Shown here: positions 14,401 to 24,196 of the stretch, piece by piece
Layout of the letters: every line of letters starts with the position of its first letter
How positions within the stretch are numbered: position 1 is the first letter of the stretch
Source: Aquilaria yunnanensis
Taxonomy: Eukaryota; Streptophyta; Magnoliopsida; Malvales; Thymelaeaceae
Length of the DNA stretch: 64,000 nucleotides
Assembly: GCA_039654915.1 (NCBI GenBank)
Contig: CM077595.1
Coordinates: 51,987,501-52,051,500 of the forward strand
Direction: 5' to 3'
Made by a program: the position numbers and the translations under genes
Notes under the pieces: generated by a model
Database searches by the model: none
Told to the model about the DNA's origin: nothing
What the model saw: only the letters and a program-made list of their open reading frames with translations

Positions 14401-15542
14401 TGTCCCAATTTCATTCCAAAGAAGTTGTGAATGTTTCCATTTCATTTGAAACAAGTTGTGAATGTTTCCATTTCTTTCCAAACAAGTTGTGAATGTTTCC
14501 AATTCAATCAAAACTAGTTGTGAATGTTTCCATTTCATTTCAAACAAGTTGTGAATGTTTCCATTTCATTCCAAACAAGTTCTGCATGTTTCAAATTCAT
14601 TCCGAAGAAGTTGTGACTGCTTCCAAATCAATCCAAACAAGTTGTCACTGTTTCCATTTCATTTCAAACAAGTTCTGAATGTTTCCATTTCTTTCCAAAG
14701 AGGTTGCAAATGTTTCTACTTCATTCCATACAATATGTGACTGTGTCCACTTCATTCCAAACAAGTTTTGAATGTTTCCATTCATTCCAAACTAGTTCTG
14801 AATGTCCCAATTTCAGTCCAAAGAAGTTCTGAATGTTTCCATTTCATCCCAAACAAGTTGTGAGTGTTTCCACTTCATTACAAACAAGCTGTGATTGTTT
14901 CTATTTACTTCCAAAGAAGTTGTGAAGGTTTCCATTTCATTTGAAACAAGTTGTGAATGTTTCCATTTCATTCCAAACAAGTTTTGAATGTTTCCATTCA
15001 TTCCAAACTAGTTGTGAATGTTCCCATTTCATTCCAAACAAGTTGTGAATGTTGGAAACAATGAAAACAAGAGAGATTAATAGGGCTGGACATGAAACGG
15101 GTTCCTTGCTGCCAAAGACAAAAAGTCAGTTTTCAATTCGGCCAAAACAAGAAACTATGAAACTTGCACAATTTTGAGACAACTTTTGTTGTATCGAAAC
15201 TTCCTCAACTTGGGTCCTTCTTTTTTTTGGTGTTTTCTTGACTCTAGGATGCTGGAAATAATGAAAACAAGAGAGATTAATAGGGCTGGACACGAAACAG
15301 AAAAATAAGAATTGAACAAGAACAAACGAATTGAAGCCGAGAACACTAGACTCCACGGATTGACTTCTTTTTGTTGTTTTTGTGATTTTCAGATTTGAAC
15401 AAGGATGGAATAAAAAGGACAGACCTGAAAGAAGAAGAAAAAGGATTAAAACAGAGAATTAAAATACGAATTTACTGAACAGAATTGAAAGAAAACCGAA
15501 GAGAAACAAGAACACGAAGATATGTCCTTCAATGGAACTTGT

Positions 15543-15555
15543 GGCTCTGATACCA
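15543..15555 (-). other. Primer binding site, initiator tRNA-Met
   Basis: The minus strand reads TGGTATCAGAGCC two bases inside the LTR. This is the standard plant site complementary to the 3' end of initiator tRNA-Met. Confidence 0.9.
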
Positions 15556-15557
15556 AC

Positions 15558-16543
15558 TGATGCGAACCCCGATGGAATAAAGACCATGAAACGCGCCCAA
15601 GATGTTTTTCAAGCTCCACAAGACATCAAAGAGACTGGATTTGAAACCCCCAACCCTAATCAACCTGTGATTAGAAACGAGAAGTATAGAACTCCAAGAA
15701 CACAAGCACACTTGTGCACCAAGGCAGTCCACAAAGAACCAAAGAGAAAACCTCTCCAAAGAGCAATATTATTTCAAAATTTTTCTGTGTCTTTACATCC
15801 AGAATATGTGCCTTTATATAGGCCTAAAATAGGGTTAAAATCTGGGCAAAATTCGCAGCCTAAATCCCTTAGCAATCCTAGATACAAAGACATAGGAAAT
15901 CCTAGTCAAATTAGGACTCTAATTCCTAGTTTGAACAAGTTTAATGAATGCAGCGTATGCCACTTGTCCAAAATGATTTAAAACTATTCCATAGCCTAAA
16001 TAACTTCCTAAATAATGTAAATAAATAGGATTTGAACGAAAATAAAATATAAATACAAGATTAAACCCGAAAACTCCCAAATAGCCTTTTTGGGTGCATT
16101 TTGGGCACTTTAAGGTTCTCTCTTGTATCTTCAGCTCCAAGCTTGAATCTTTGAGTTCCAATGGAATGAATCTTCATCTTAGATGTGGTAATGAAGGTCT
16201 GGAAAGTTAGAGCTCAAAAATCCAGCTTGTGGACACAAAATGCATCAAGAACACTTAAGGTGGCTCAAATGGTGCACTTTGAGTGGTGTCCTTGGTGTCC
16301 TTGTTTTGTGACTTATCTAAGCACTCCAGAACTGAGTACCAAGCATATCCATCATGTCCATATGGTGTCTTGAAAGTTCCAGCAGCTCCTTGTGAAGTTC
16401 CATGTCCATTCTCCATGAAGAAACTTGAAACAAAGCCTTATAGTGCACTTGAGAGCTCCTTAGCTTTCTTCCTTGTCATAGGTCCACTAGAAACCTTCAA
16501 TGGGTCCTTGCCTTCTCCATGTGTGCCTTCCTTGATCATATCA
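15558..16543 (-). repeat. LTR of the truncated C-family element
   Basis: A 986-bp LTR reading TG...CA on the minus strand, colinear and equal in length with the two LTRs of element C. It holds the family's TATA box (CTATATAAAGG, here reverse-complemented near 15818) and the transcription start region. Short open frames inside it are not genes. Confidence 0.88.
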
Positions 16544-16741
16544 ATACTTCTCAAAGCATGCCAAGGCCTCTACCTTGTTTCTTAGTAGGTAGATGTGGGT
16601 GAATCGAGTGTAATCATCTGTGAATGTGATGAAATACTTGAATCCATTTCTAGATTCAACCCTCATTGGCCCACATAGGTCAGAGTGAACTAAACTTAGT
16701 GCCTCACCTCTCCTAGTTGCTTTGCCAAAAGGCTTATAAGG
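16544..16741 (-). pseudogene. Ty1/copia integrase fragment (core start)
   Basis: The minus-strand frame encodes HSDLCGPM followed by FKYFITFTDDYTRFTHIYLL, the start of the integrase core of Ty1/copia polyproteins. The aspartates of HSD and TDD are the typical first part of the catalytic core. The fragment is cut on one side by element B (at 16742) and on the other by the truncated C-family element (at 16543). Its upstream half lies at 33565-33690 on the far side of element B. It is dead coding sequence that serves as the insertion target. Confidence 0.88.
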
Positions 16742-17713
16742 TGATAGCCAAAGGCTATCGCCTCCTCGGTAGTAACTCCCTGCCAGAATATTGGCCGAGG
16801 AGTCTGACGTCACCCAAGAGAGGATCTTTTCATTGACCTCGGAAGGTGCGAAGTCAAACACTATGAGCTCAAGACTTTGGTTAGCTCGTCAGGAATTCTG
16901 AGGACAACACCGTCTCCATCGAGGGGCCAAGCTGATCGTCTTCGGGTAAGAGAGCCATCTCTCTGAAGCAAGGGAGAATCTCCCTGAAGGCAGAGGCCCC
17001 GAAGAGGTCTTCCCCGAACAAGAAACACCTGAACAAGGGAATCCCCGAACTATGGGTGTGAGTCCCAAAGAGGGTGTCCACCAAGGGAACTCCCAGAACT
17101 GTGGGATAGATCCCGAAGGAGGTGCTTGCACGGAAGGACGGATAGAATCCGAAGAGGGTGCACGCACCGAAGGGCGACCTCGCCCAGGGGACCTCGGGAG
17201 TACGGTATGAGCATTTAAGGAGCATCTGACATGTCGCCCACAAGCCCTACACGTCACATCTGAACGGCGAACTGACACGCCGCGGCCGCCCCAGTCCTGA
17301 CGCAACCTGTCCGGGTCCAGGGCTAAAGCAGGCTGCAAACGGCTGCTTGTCCCCTAGGTCCAAAAGTATAGATCAAATCCGACCGAACACGTGTCATGAT
17401 TTGAACGGACCAGCTACTCCTATAAATACTAGGAAATGGGACTGAGCAAAGGATGGGCATTTTTCCTCCCTCTGAGAAAACACAAAACAGGCAAGACACT
17501 TGATCCCCTAGTGTTTTTCCTCCACTTTCACTCAGAAAACTGACTTGGGCGTCGGAGAGTCCTCCCCGGAAAAGCAAACCGGGGACCTCCTAACCTCTTC
17601 TTTGAGCTTTTCAGGCACACTCAGCTGGGAAACTAGAGCTCCAGGCGCTCGCCTCCTCAGGAAGTCTCTCCACCTGTCAACATGGCAGCAAACGAAGATG
17701 CCTTGGGGCATCA
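16742..17713 (+). repeat. 5' LTR of element B
   Basis: Starts TGATAGCC and ends GGCATCA, 972 bp, matching 32593-33564 at about 98%. A TATA box (TATAAATACT, 17421) lies about 290 bp before the end and should drive the sense transcript. The LTR is GC-rich with many CGAAG motifs, unlike the AT-rich LTRs of A and C. Confidence 0.95.
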
Positions 17714-20100
17714 TTTGGCGCCGTCTGTGGGAAACTACTCCCAGGTAGCTGTTGTCAAAACTCGGCGTTCGAAGGACAAAGGACTCCCGAAGTCCCCGTC
17801 CGCGCCTGAGATCCAACCAGCTACCGAACAAAGTCCCCCAGAGACTTCCTTGCCTGAAGAGGAATGCCCTCTTGTCATCACCATGGGTTTTTTACGAGAC
17901 TTTCAGAGGTCTGTTGTGGCTGAAATGACACAACAGATAGACCGAAGGTGGCCGCAACCAGCCCAGGCGCAAAAACCCACTTCGCCAGCACGACCTCGGG
18001 AGAAAAGCCCAAGGGCAACCCATCATAGCTCGGGAAGTAGGGAGCCACGGGAAGAGTCCTCGACAGATAACTTGCCCCTCGGAGCACGGCTGGTGGAAAA
18101 AACGAGGACTGAATGACCCAAAATCCCGTCCAGAAGAAGTTTGTCGCCAGTGACAAGGCCCCCCCCACCTCGGTATCGAAGTCGCTCCCCAAAAAGACGG
18201 CAGCAATCCTCTTACCAAAGAACCTCAGAGCACCAGGAAGAGGAGCCCAGTGCTGCGCTCCTCCTGGAGAAAGTCTTGGCAAGACTGGAGAGAGTGGAAC
18301 AGCAGGTGGCACGCAAGCCTGTTTGGGCTAGGCTAACTGAAACCGTCTCTGGAGATGAAACTCCTTTCGCCTGAACAGTGGTCGAGGCGGCCATGCCAAG
18401 TGACTTCAGGCTACCTCGGCTAGAGACCTATGAGGGTCGGACTGATCCCCAGGCCCACCTAACAAAGTACAAACGGAGCATGGTGCTACACGGGGCTGAT
18501 GATGCTACACTCTGCAAGTGCTTCGAAGTCACCCTCGCAGGACCTGCAACTGCCTGGTACAATTCCCTGCCTCCCGGAAACATCAGGGGGTTCCAGGAGC
18601 TGTCCACAGCGTTCACCCAACAGTTCATTGGCAGCAAGCTGACGGCGAAGATGCCCGTCCAGATGTTTGACATAGCACAAAGAAACGGGGAGACCATCCG
18701 TGACTATGTCGAGAGGTTCAACAGAGAGGCCCTCAGTGTTCCAGACTTTCGTCCCGAAATCCGCATCCTCGCCATGACGAGGGGCCTCCGGAGGGATTCG
18801 CACTTGTTTTATGAATTCTCCAAAGATCCCCCGGACATGCTGGGAGAATTCTACCGAAGGGCTGAACAACATATGACAGCCGAAGAGCTGAGAATGAGTG
18901 GACCGAAGGCTGACCATATTCACGCACGTGGTGAAGGATCCAGCCAGCAAGCCCGGTGTCCAACGGAACAGTTAGGCCGACCTCGGAGAATGCGAGTAGG
19001 AGGAAGGAAGCCCCAAAACTTTACACCTCTGAGCACCACGAGGGCTAACGTCCTCATGGCGTTGGAAAAACAGGGGGCTCAAATCCAACGACCAAGGGGC
19101 ATGACTGCTGCCAACAGAAGGAACATGAAGAAGTTCTGTCAGTTCCACCGTGATCACGGTCATGACACCGAAGACTGCTTTCAGTTGAAAAAGTACATTG
19201 AATCACTGATAAAGCAGGGCCAGCTTCGGCGTTATTTGAGAATGCCTTCCCCGAAGGGGAAAAAAGAGGAAGAAGGAAAGCCCGATGATGAGGATTACGA
19301 TTCAGACAGGCGAAGCAACCGAAGTCCGAGAAGGCGTCCTCCACCTTCGGCAGGAGTAATACAGACGATCACAACCGGACTTCCATCCTCGGAAAGAAAA
19401 AGAAGGGCCAGAGAGATAGCGGTGATGGAATATCAGAGCCCAACGAAAAAGTTGGCCCGTGAGGATGGTTCCGCCATCGTATTTCCCCATGATGATCCAT
19501 TGCTGATAATGGCGAGGATAGGAAACTGGGACGTCAAGAGGGTACTGCTGGACGATGGGTCAAACGCAGACGTCTTGTTCTCACATTTGCTGCCAAGCTT
19601 GGGCGTATCCAGGAGTGACCTCAAGGCTGTTACTTCACCCACGTTCGGCGTAGGACCATCTGAGCTACCTGTCCTCGGGTGGATCGACCTCCCCTTGATG
19701 ATGAAAGGAACTTCGGAGAAAGGAACTGCTGAGTTGTTCGCCTCTACCATGGCAAGATTCATAGTCATGGACGTTCCTTCGTCATACAACGCCATCCTCG
19801 GCAGACAGACACAGGGAAATTTGCACATTCGTCCAGATGTAAAGTACTTGACCGTCACCTTCGCCACCAAGGAAGGAGACGCAAAGATCTTCATTGATCA
19901 AGGCGAGGTGAGAAAGGTGTTCGTCCGAGCACGAAAGGCTCCAGCAAGCAACTTAGCACATGCTGTAGAAGCAAAAGTGCTGGAAAGGGGCGAGGCAGAA
20001 GATCCCACAAAAGCGGAAACAGAAGAAGTAGAGCTTGTCCCAGGCCATAATACCCGAATAGGGAAAAGCATGGACGAAGGAGACAAGGAAAAACTTGTAT
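17682..20100 (+). pseudogene. gag: Element B gag and protease region, with stops
   Basis: One frame runs through this region and is interrupted by TGA at 18114 and 18372. The nominal ATG at 17682 lies inside the LTR, so the ATG at 17883 in the same frame is the likelier start. Arg/Ser-rich sequence precedes a Retrotrans_gag domain (about 18400-18800, with WYNSLPPGNI). A nucleic-acid-binding knuckle, CQFHRDHGHDTEDC, follows at about 19137-19178. The aspartic protease has VLLDDGSNADVLF near 19541-19580 (the D-x-G active site) and AILGRQ near 19790. The order is normal for Tat elements. The two stops make this copy defective. Confidence 0.88.
17716..17731 (+). other. Primer binding site of element B (tRNA-Asp type)
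   Basis: TGGCGCCGTCTGTGGG lies two bases after the LTR. Its first nine bases match the complement of the plant tRNA-Asp 3' end (…ACGGCGCCA); the rest deviates. Confidence 0.75.
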
Positions 20101-22049
20101 CTTTTCTGCTCGCAAATAAAGATCTGTTCGCCTACTCGCCGAAGGACATGCCAGGGGTAAACCCTCGCGTAATCCAGCATAACCTCAAAGCGAGCCCAGA
20201 AGTAAAACCTGTCCGGCAAAAGAAACGGAGCATCTCAGCTCACAAAAGTGACTTCGTCAAGACCGAAGTCCAGCGTCTGATAGACGCTAGCGTTATCCGG
20301 GAGGTAAACTACCCCGAATGGCTAAGCAACGTGGTAATTGCCACAAAAGAATGAAGTAGTAAGCTCCGGATGTGCATCGACTTCAGAAATTTGAATGATG
20401 CTTGCCCGAAAGATTCATATCCTCTTCCGCCAATAGACCAACTTGTAGATTCAACTGCCGAGTACGGGCTCCTAAGTTTCCTGGACGCTTTCAGTGGCTA
20501 CCATCAGATAAGGATGGACCCTGAAGATGAAGAGAAGACTGCCTTCATCACCGAGGGAGGAACATATTGCTATATTAGGATGCCCTTCGGGCTCAAGAAT
20601 GCTGGAGCCACCTACCAGAGGCTGATGAACAAAGTCTTCAAAGACCAAATGGGGAGGAACATGGAGGTGTATGTTGATGATATGATAGTCAAAATCAAAC
20701 TGCCTGGCCACCACGTTGCAGATTTAGAGGAAACCTTCCAAAAACTCAGAGCCTTCGGGATACGCCTTAATCCTGAGAAATGCATCTTCGGGGTGATCTC
20801 GGGAAAGTTCCTTGGGTACATGGTATCCGAAAGAGGCATCGATGCTAACCCTAAGAAGATTAAGGCTCTGCTTGAATTCCGAACTCCTGCCACAGTCAAA
20901 GACGTGCAAAGACTCACCGGAAGAATAACCTCTCTGAGCAGGTTTATTTCCAGGTACGGAGATAGGTGTCGACCCTTCTTCAAAGTGCTCACAAAGGCAG
21001 CAAAGATGGAAGGCGACCTCGAAAGGAATGGTCATCCTTGGGATGAAGATTGCCAAAAAGCCTGGGAAGAACTCAAAGTCTACTTGGCCAGCCTGCCGAC
21101 TCTGCGGCAACCTCGGGAGGGAGAGCCCCTCGTATTATACCTTGCCGTCACAGAAAAAGCTGTGAGCTCGATCCTCGTGAAAGAAGAAGGGCCAAAGCAA
21201 TGGCCGGTCTACTATGTCAGCAAGTCCCTGCAAGGCGCCGAAGTCAGGTACCCTTTGCTTCAAAAAGCTATATATGCCTTAGTGCTTGCAGGGAGAAGGC
21301 TGTGGCCATACTTTCAGGCTCACCCCATTATCGTCCGAAGTACCCTGCCTCTACGGGATGTTATGAGGAAAGTTGATCACTCGGGAAGGCTTTCCAAGTG
21401 GTGTATAGAGCTGGGCGAACACGACATCACGTATGAACCCCAGAAAGCTATAAAAGCTCAAGCTTTGGCAGATTTCATCGCCGAAGTACCGAACATCGAG
21501 GAGGGACATTCGTTTTTGGGCGAAGACGAGCCAGAATGGACGTTATATGTTGACGGGGCCTCAGGATCCGAACACTAGGGAGCTGGAGTGATTATCAGAG
21601 GCCCGAAGGCATAGAAGTAATGAAGGCCATCAAGTTCAGTTTCAACGCCACCAACAATATGGCCGAGTATGAGGCCCTCATAGCAGGATTACGCCTGGAC
21701 AAAAAAAATTGGCGTAAGAAACTTGAAAGCCCATAGTGATTCCCAGCTGGTGGTCTGGCAAATGGCAGGGGACTATGGCGCGAAAAACCCGACCTTGGCG
21801 AAATACCATGAGCTGGTAACAAAGCTTATTCGGGAATTCGACGCCGTGAAAATCGAGAACGTACCCCGACGAGAAAATGCTGAGGCAGACTGTTTGGCGA
21901 AGTCCAAAACTTGCACCGAAGTGCTAAGCCACCCCAGCATCGCGGTATTAAGCATAGAGACCTCGGGGAAAGGCTGGAAAGAACCAATCAAAACGTATCT
22001 CGCAACCAACACACTCCCCGAAGACCCCAGCGAAGCTGCTAAAGTGTGA
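20101..22049 (+). pseudogene. pol: Element B RT, RNase H and second (archaeal-type) RNase H
   Basis: This continues in the frame of gag after a TGA at 20352. Reverse transcriptase shows LSFLDAFSGYHQI and the catalytic YVDD (20670-20681). The first RNase H follows (VLYLAVTEKAVSS … QWPVYYVSKSL). A second RNase H begins at TLYVDGASGSEH (about 21540) and continues through NNMAEYEALIAGL and AHSDSQLVVWQ. Two RNase H domains in tandem are the hallmark of the Tat clade. A TAG at 21576 and at least two single-base frame shifts (about 21605 and in the A-run near 21705) break it. Confidence 0.9.
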
Positions 22050-22257
22050 AGGCGCTCGGGACGTTTCTTCTTAATTGGAGAAGAACTATATCGGCAAGGA
22101 TATGCAAATCCACTACAGAGGTGTGTTAGTGAAGAGGACACTGAAATGATCCTCGAAGAAGTTCACGAAGGTGCCTGTGGTTCGCACATCGGAACCGACG
22201 CCCTGGCAGCAGTGATACTTCGCCAAGGATACTTCTAGCCTACCCTGAGAAAGGACG
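22050..22257 (+). pseudogene. Element B integrase N-terminal part, split by element A
   Basis: Encodes the start of the H2C2 zinc-binding domain: ELYRQGYANPLQRC, then VHEGACGSHIGTDALA. A TAG at about 22237 replaces the tryptophan normal in the motif before PTLRKD. The gene is then interrupted by element A. It resumes at 27958 after the 5-bp target duplication, with the two cysteines in KCGNCQRH. Confidence 0.85.
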
Positions 22258-23278
22258 TGATACGATCAAAGAAGGCACAACCAAGGAAGGCAAGGACCCA
22301 CTGAAGGTTTCTAGTGGACCATTGACAAGGAAAAAGGCTAAGGAGCTCACTAGTGCACTTCAAGCTTGGATGTTGACAGATTGGCGATGTTCTGGTGGAA
22401 AAATCATATCTTCAGCTAAACAGATCGGAATTGAGTAATTCTTGATTCATTGGAAAGATAACATCTGAAGCTACAAGTCATATGAAGACCATCAAACCCA
22501 GTTTGCACGTTAACGAGGTCCAATTTAGCTTCAAAGTCGCGATTTACGAGTTATCGCTGGTTCAGAAGCAGTTGCAGTATTCTGGGAATATCTTTCGATT
22601 TAGAAGTCCATTTTGTGTGATTCAAGTGTGGTTTCGAAGCTAAGAAAGAGATCTACAACTTTCATTCTTTGCATTTTGAGAAATCATTGCTGCATCAAGT
22701 TCGAATTTCAGCTTGAAGTTGAAGACACAAGCAGGAACCACCCGAGAAGACTATTTTGGGGTTTTCATGGCCAATCTTGTATTTATAGTTTATTTTCGTT
22801 CAAATCCTATTTAGATACATTATTTAGGAAGTTATTTAGGCTATGGAATAGTTTTAAATCGTTTTGGGCAAGTGGAATACGCTGCATTTATTAAACTTGT
22901 TCAAACTAGGAATTAGAGTCCTAATTTGACTAGGATTTCCTATGTCTTTGTATCTAGGATTCCTAAGGGATTTAGGCTGCGAATTTTGCCCAGCTTTTAA
23001 CCCTAGTTTAGGCCTATATAAAGGCACATATTCTGGATGTAAAGACACAGAAAATTTTCGAAATAATATTGCTCTTTGGAGAGGTTATCTCTTTGGTTCT
23101 TGGCGGACTGCCTTGGTGCACAAGTGTGCTTGTGTTCTTGGAGTTCTATACTTCTCGTTTCTAGTCACAGGTTGATTAGGGGTGGGGGTCTTCAAACCCA
23201 GTCTCTTTGATGTCTTGTGGAGCTTGAAAAACATCTTGGGTGCGTTTCATGGTCTTTATACCATAGGGGTTCGCATCA
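22258..23278 (+). repeat. 5' LTR of element A
   Basis: 1021 bp, begins TGATACGATCAAAG and ends GGTTCGCATCA. The TATA box CTATATAAAGG lies at 23014-23024. The first ~60 bp and the last ~500 bp closely resemble the LTR of element C; the middle differs. Confidence 0.95.
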
Positions 23279-23280
23279 GT

Positions 23281-23293
23281 TGGTATCAGAGCC
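23281..23293 (+). other. Primer binding site, initiator tRNA-Met (element A)
   Basis: TGGTATCAGAGCC starts two bases after the LTR end; it is complementary to the initiator tRNA-Met 3' end. Confidence 0.93.
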
Positions 23294-24196
23294 ACAAGTT
23301 CCATTGAAGGACATATCTTTGTGTTCTTGTTTCTCTTCGTTTTTCCTTCAATTTTGTCCAATAATTTCGTGCTTTAATTCTCTGTTTTAATCTATTTTCT
23401 TCTTGTTTCAGGTCTGTCCTTTTTGTTCCATCCTTGTTCAAGTCCGAAAATCACAAAAAACAACAAAAAGAAGTCAATCCGTGTTGTCTAGCTTTCTCGG
23501 TTTCAAATTGTTTGTTCCTGATTATTTCTTATCTTTCTGTTTCATGTCCAGCCTTGTTAACCTTTCTTGTTTTCATTGTTTCCAGCATCCTAGAGTCAAG
23601 AAAACACCAAAAAAAGAAGGATCCAAGTTGAGGAAGTTTCGGTATCAAAAAGTTGCTTCAAATTGTGCCAATTTCACTAGTTTTCTTGTCTTGGCCGAAA
23701 AGAATTTTAACTTTTTGTCTTTGGCAGCAAGGAGTTTCAAGGAGAACGTTTGGTTCGCATCAAAACAGCAAGCAAAAAAAAGAAAAGGAGGAAAAAAAAA
23801 AGGAAGGAAAAGAAAAGAAAAAGAAAGAGCAAAGAAACGAAAAGAAAAGAGCTTGCAAAAAAAAAAGAAGTTTTCTCAAAGTGTTGAAAGTTTTGCGCCC
23901 CAAAACCTATCCCATTGTTTTTAAGCCAAAAAGCTTTCTGTGTGGTTCTTGTGATCATCAATTGCAAGAGCTTCTTAGAGTCTTTTAAAGCTTGTTTAGC
24001 CCACCTCTTTTGGAGTCAAAATAGTTCTTCGAAAATTCAAGTTTTCTTGTGTGCTTTGAGGATAGTTTTCTTAGAACTTTGGAGAACTCTTTGAATAAGC
24101 AATATCTCACTAACAAATTGAGTGTTTTGAGTGTTCATATTTTGAGTGAAACACGTGAGGTGAGTGTTTGTGAGGATCTTTGTTATTTTCAGGAGT
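23294..24196 (+). other. 5' untranslated region of element A with purine tract
   Basis: About 900 bp between PBS and gag. It contains a striking A/G-only stretch (about 23767-23875) made of AAAGAAAAG-like runs, also present in elements C and E. No convincing gene is present. A GAGGTGAGTG donor-like site near 24158 and a TTTTCAG acceptor-like site just before the gag ATG are under 50 bp apart, too close for a normal plant intron. Confidence 0.7.

Larger units (their letters stand above)
1..15051 (+). repeat. 31-bp satellite array, plus orientation
   Basis: About 485 tandem copies of a 31-bp unit fill this stretch. The core is GTTGTGAATGTTTCC; a typical unit is 1267-1297, and the next starts at 1298. 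Variant units (30-bp forms lacking one T, forms ending AACTAG, forms with CAATCAAAAC) recur in a fixed order, so the array has higher-order structure. Because 31 is not a multiple of three, an open frame cycles through all phases every 93 bp. This makes many 60-165 codon open frames on both strands, and they are not genes. The array runs off the left edge of the window. Confidence 0.97.
15052..16543 (-). mobile_element. Truncated 5' end of a C-family LTR retrotransposon
   Basis: Read on the minus strand this is a complete 986-bp LTR (16543 to 15558), a tRNA-Met primer site and about 500 bp of 5' untranslated sequence. It stops abruptly at the satellite. LTR length, both termini and internal sequence match element C at 37557-44936. 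There is no gag-pol and no second LTR. The part nearest the satellite is rearranged: a sequence around GAGAGATTAATAGGGCTGG occurs at about 15071 and again at about 15270. The LTR start abuts the copia integrase fragment, so this element inserted into copia before being truncated. Confidence 0.85.

Noticed and set aside
72..15001. Many 60-165 codon open frames with Phe/Cys-rich 31-residue periodic peptides on both strands
   Set aside because: They arise from a stop-poor 31-bp unit read through three phases every 93 bp. They occur on both strands, begin and end at monomer variants and have no promoter or family match.
1..15051. CRISPR-like array of direct repeats
   Set aside because: Units are contiguous with no unique spacers, and the context is plant satellite with plant retrotransposons.
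17532..18312. Minus-strand open frames opposite the gag region of element B
   Set aside because: Shadows of the GC-rich plus-strand gag frame; no splice structure or recognisable domain.
22854..23175. Short open frames repeated in the LTRs of A, C, E and the 15.6-kb copy (for example a 64-77 codon pair on opposite strands)
   Set aside because: They span TATA, R and U5 regions of LTRs and recur only because LTRs repeat; no protein evidence.
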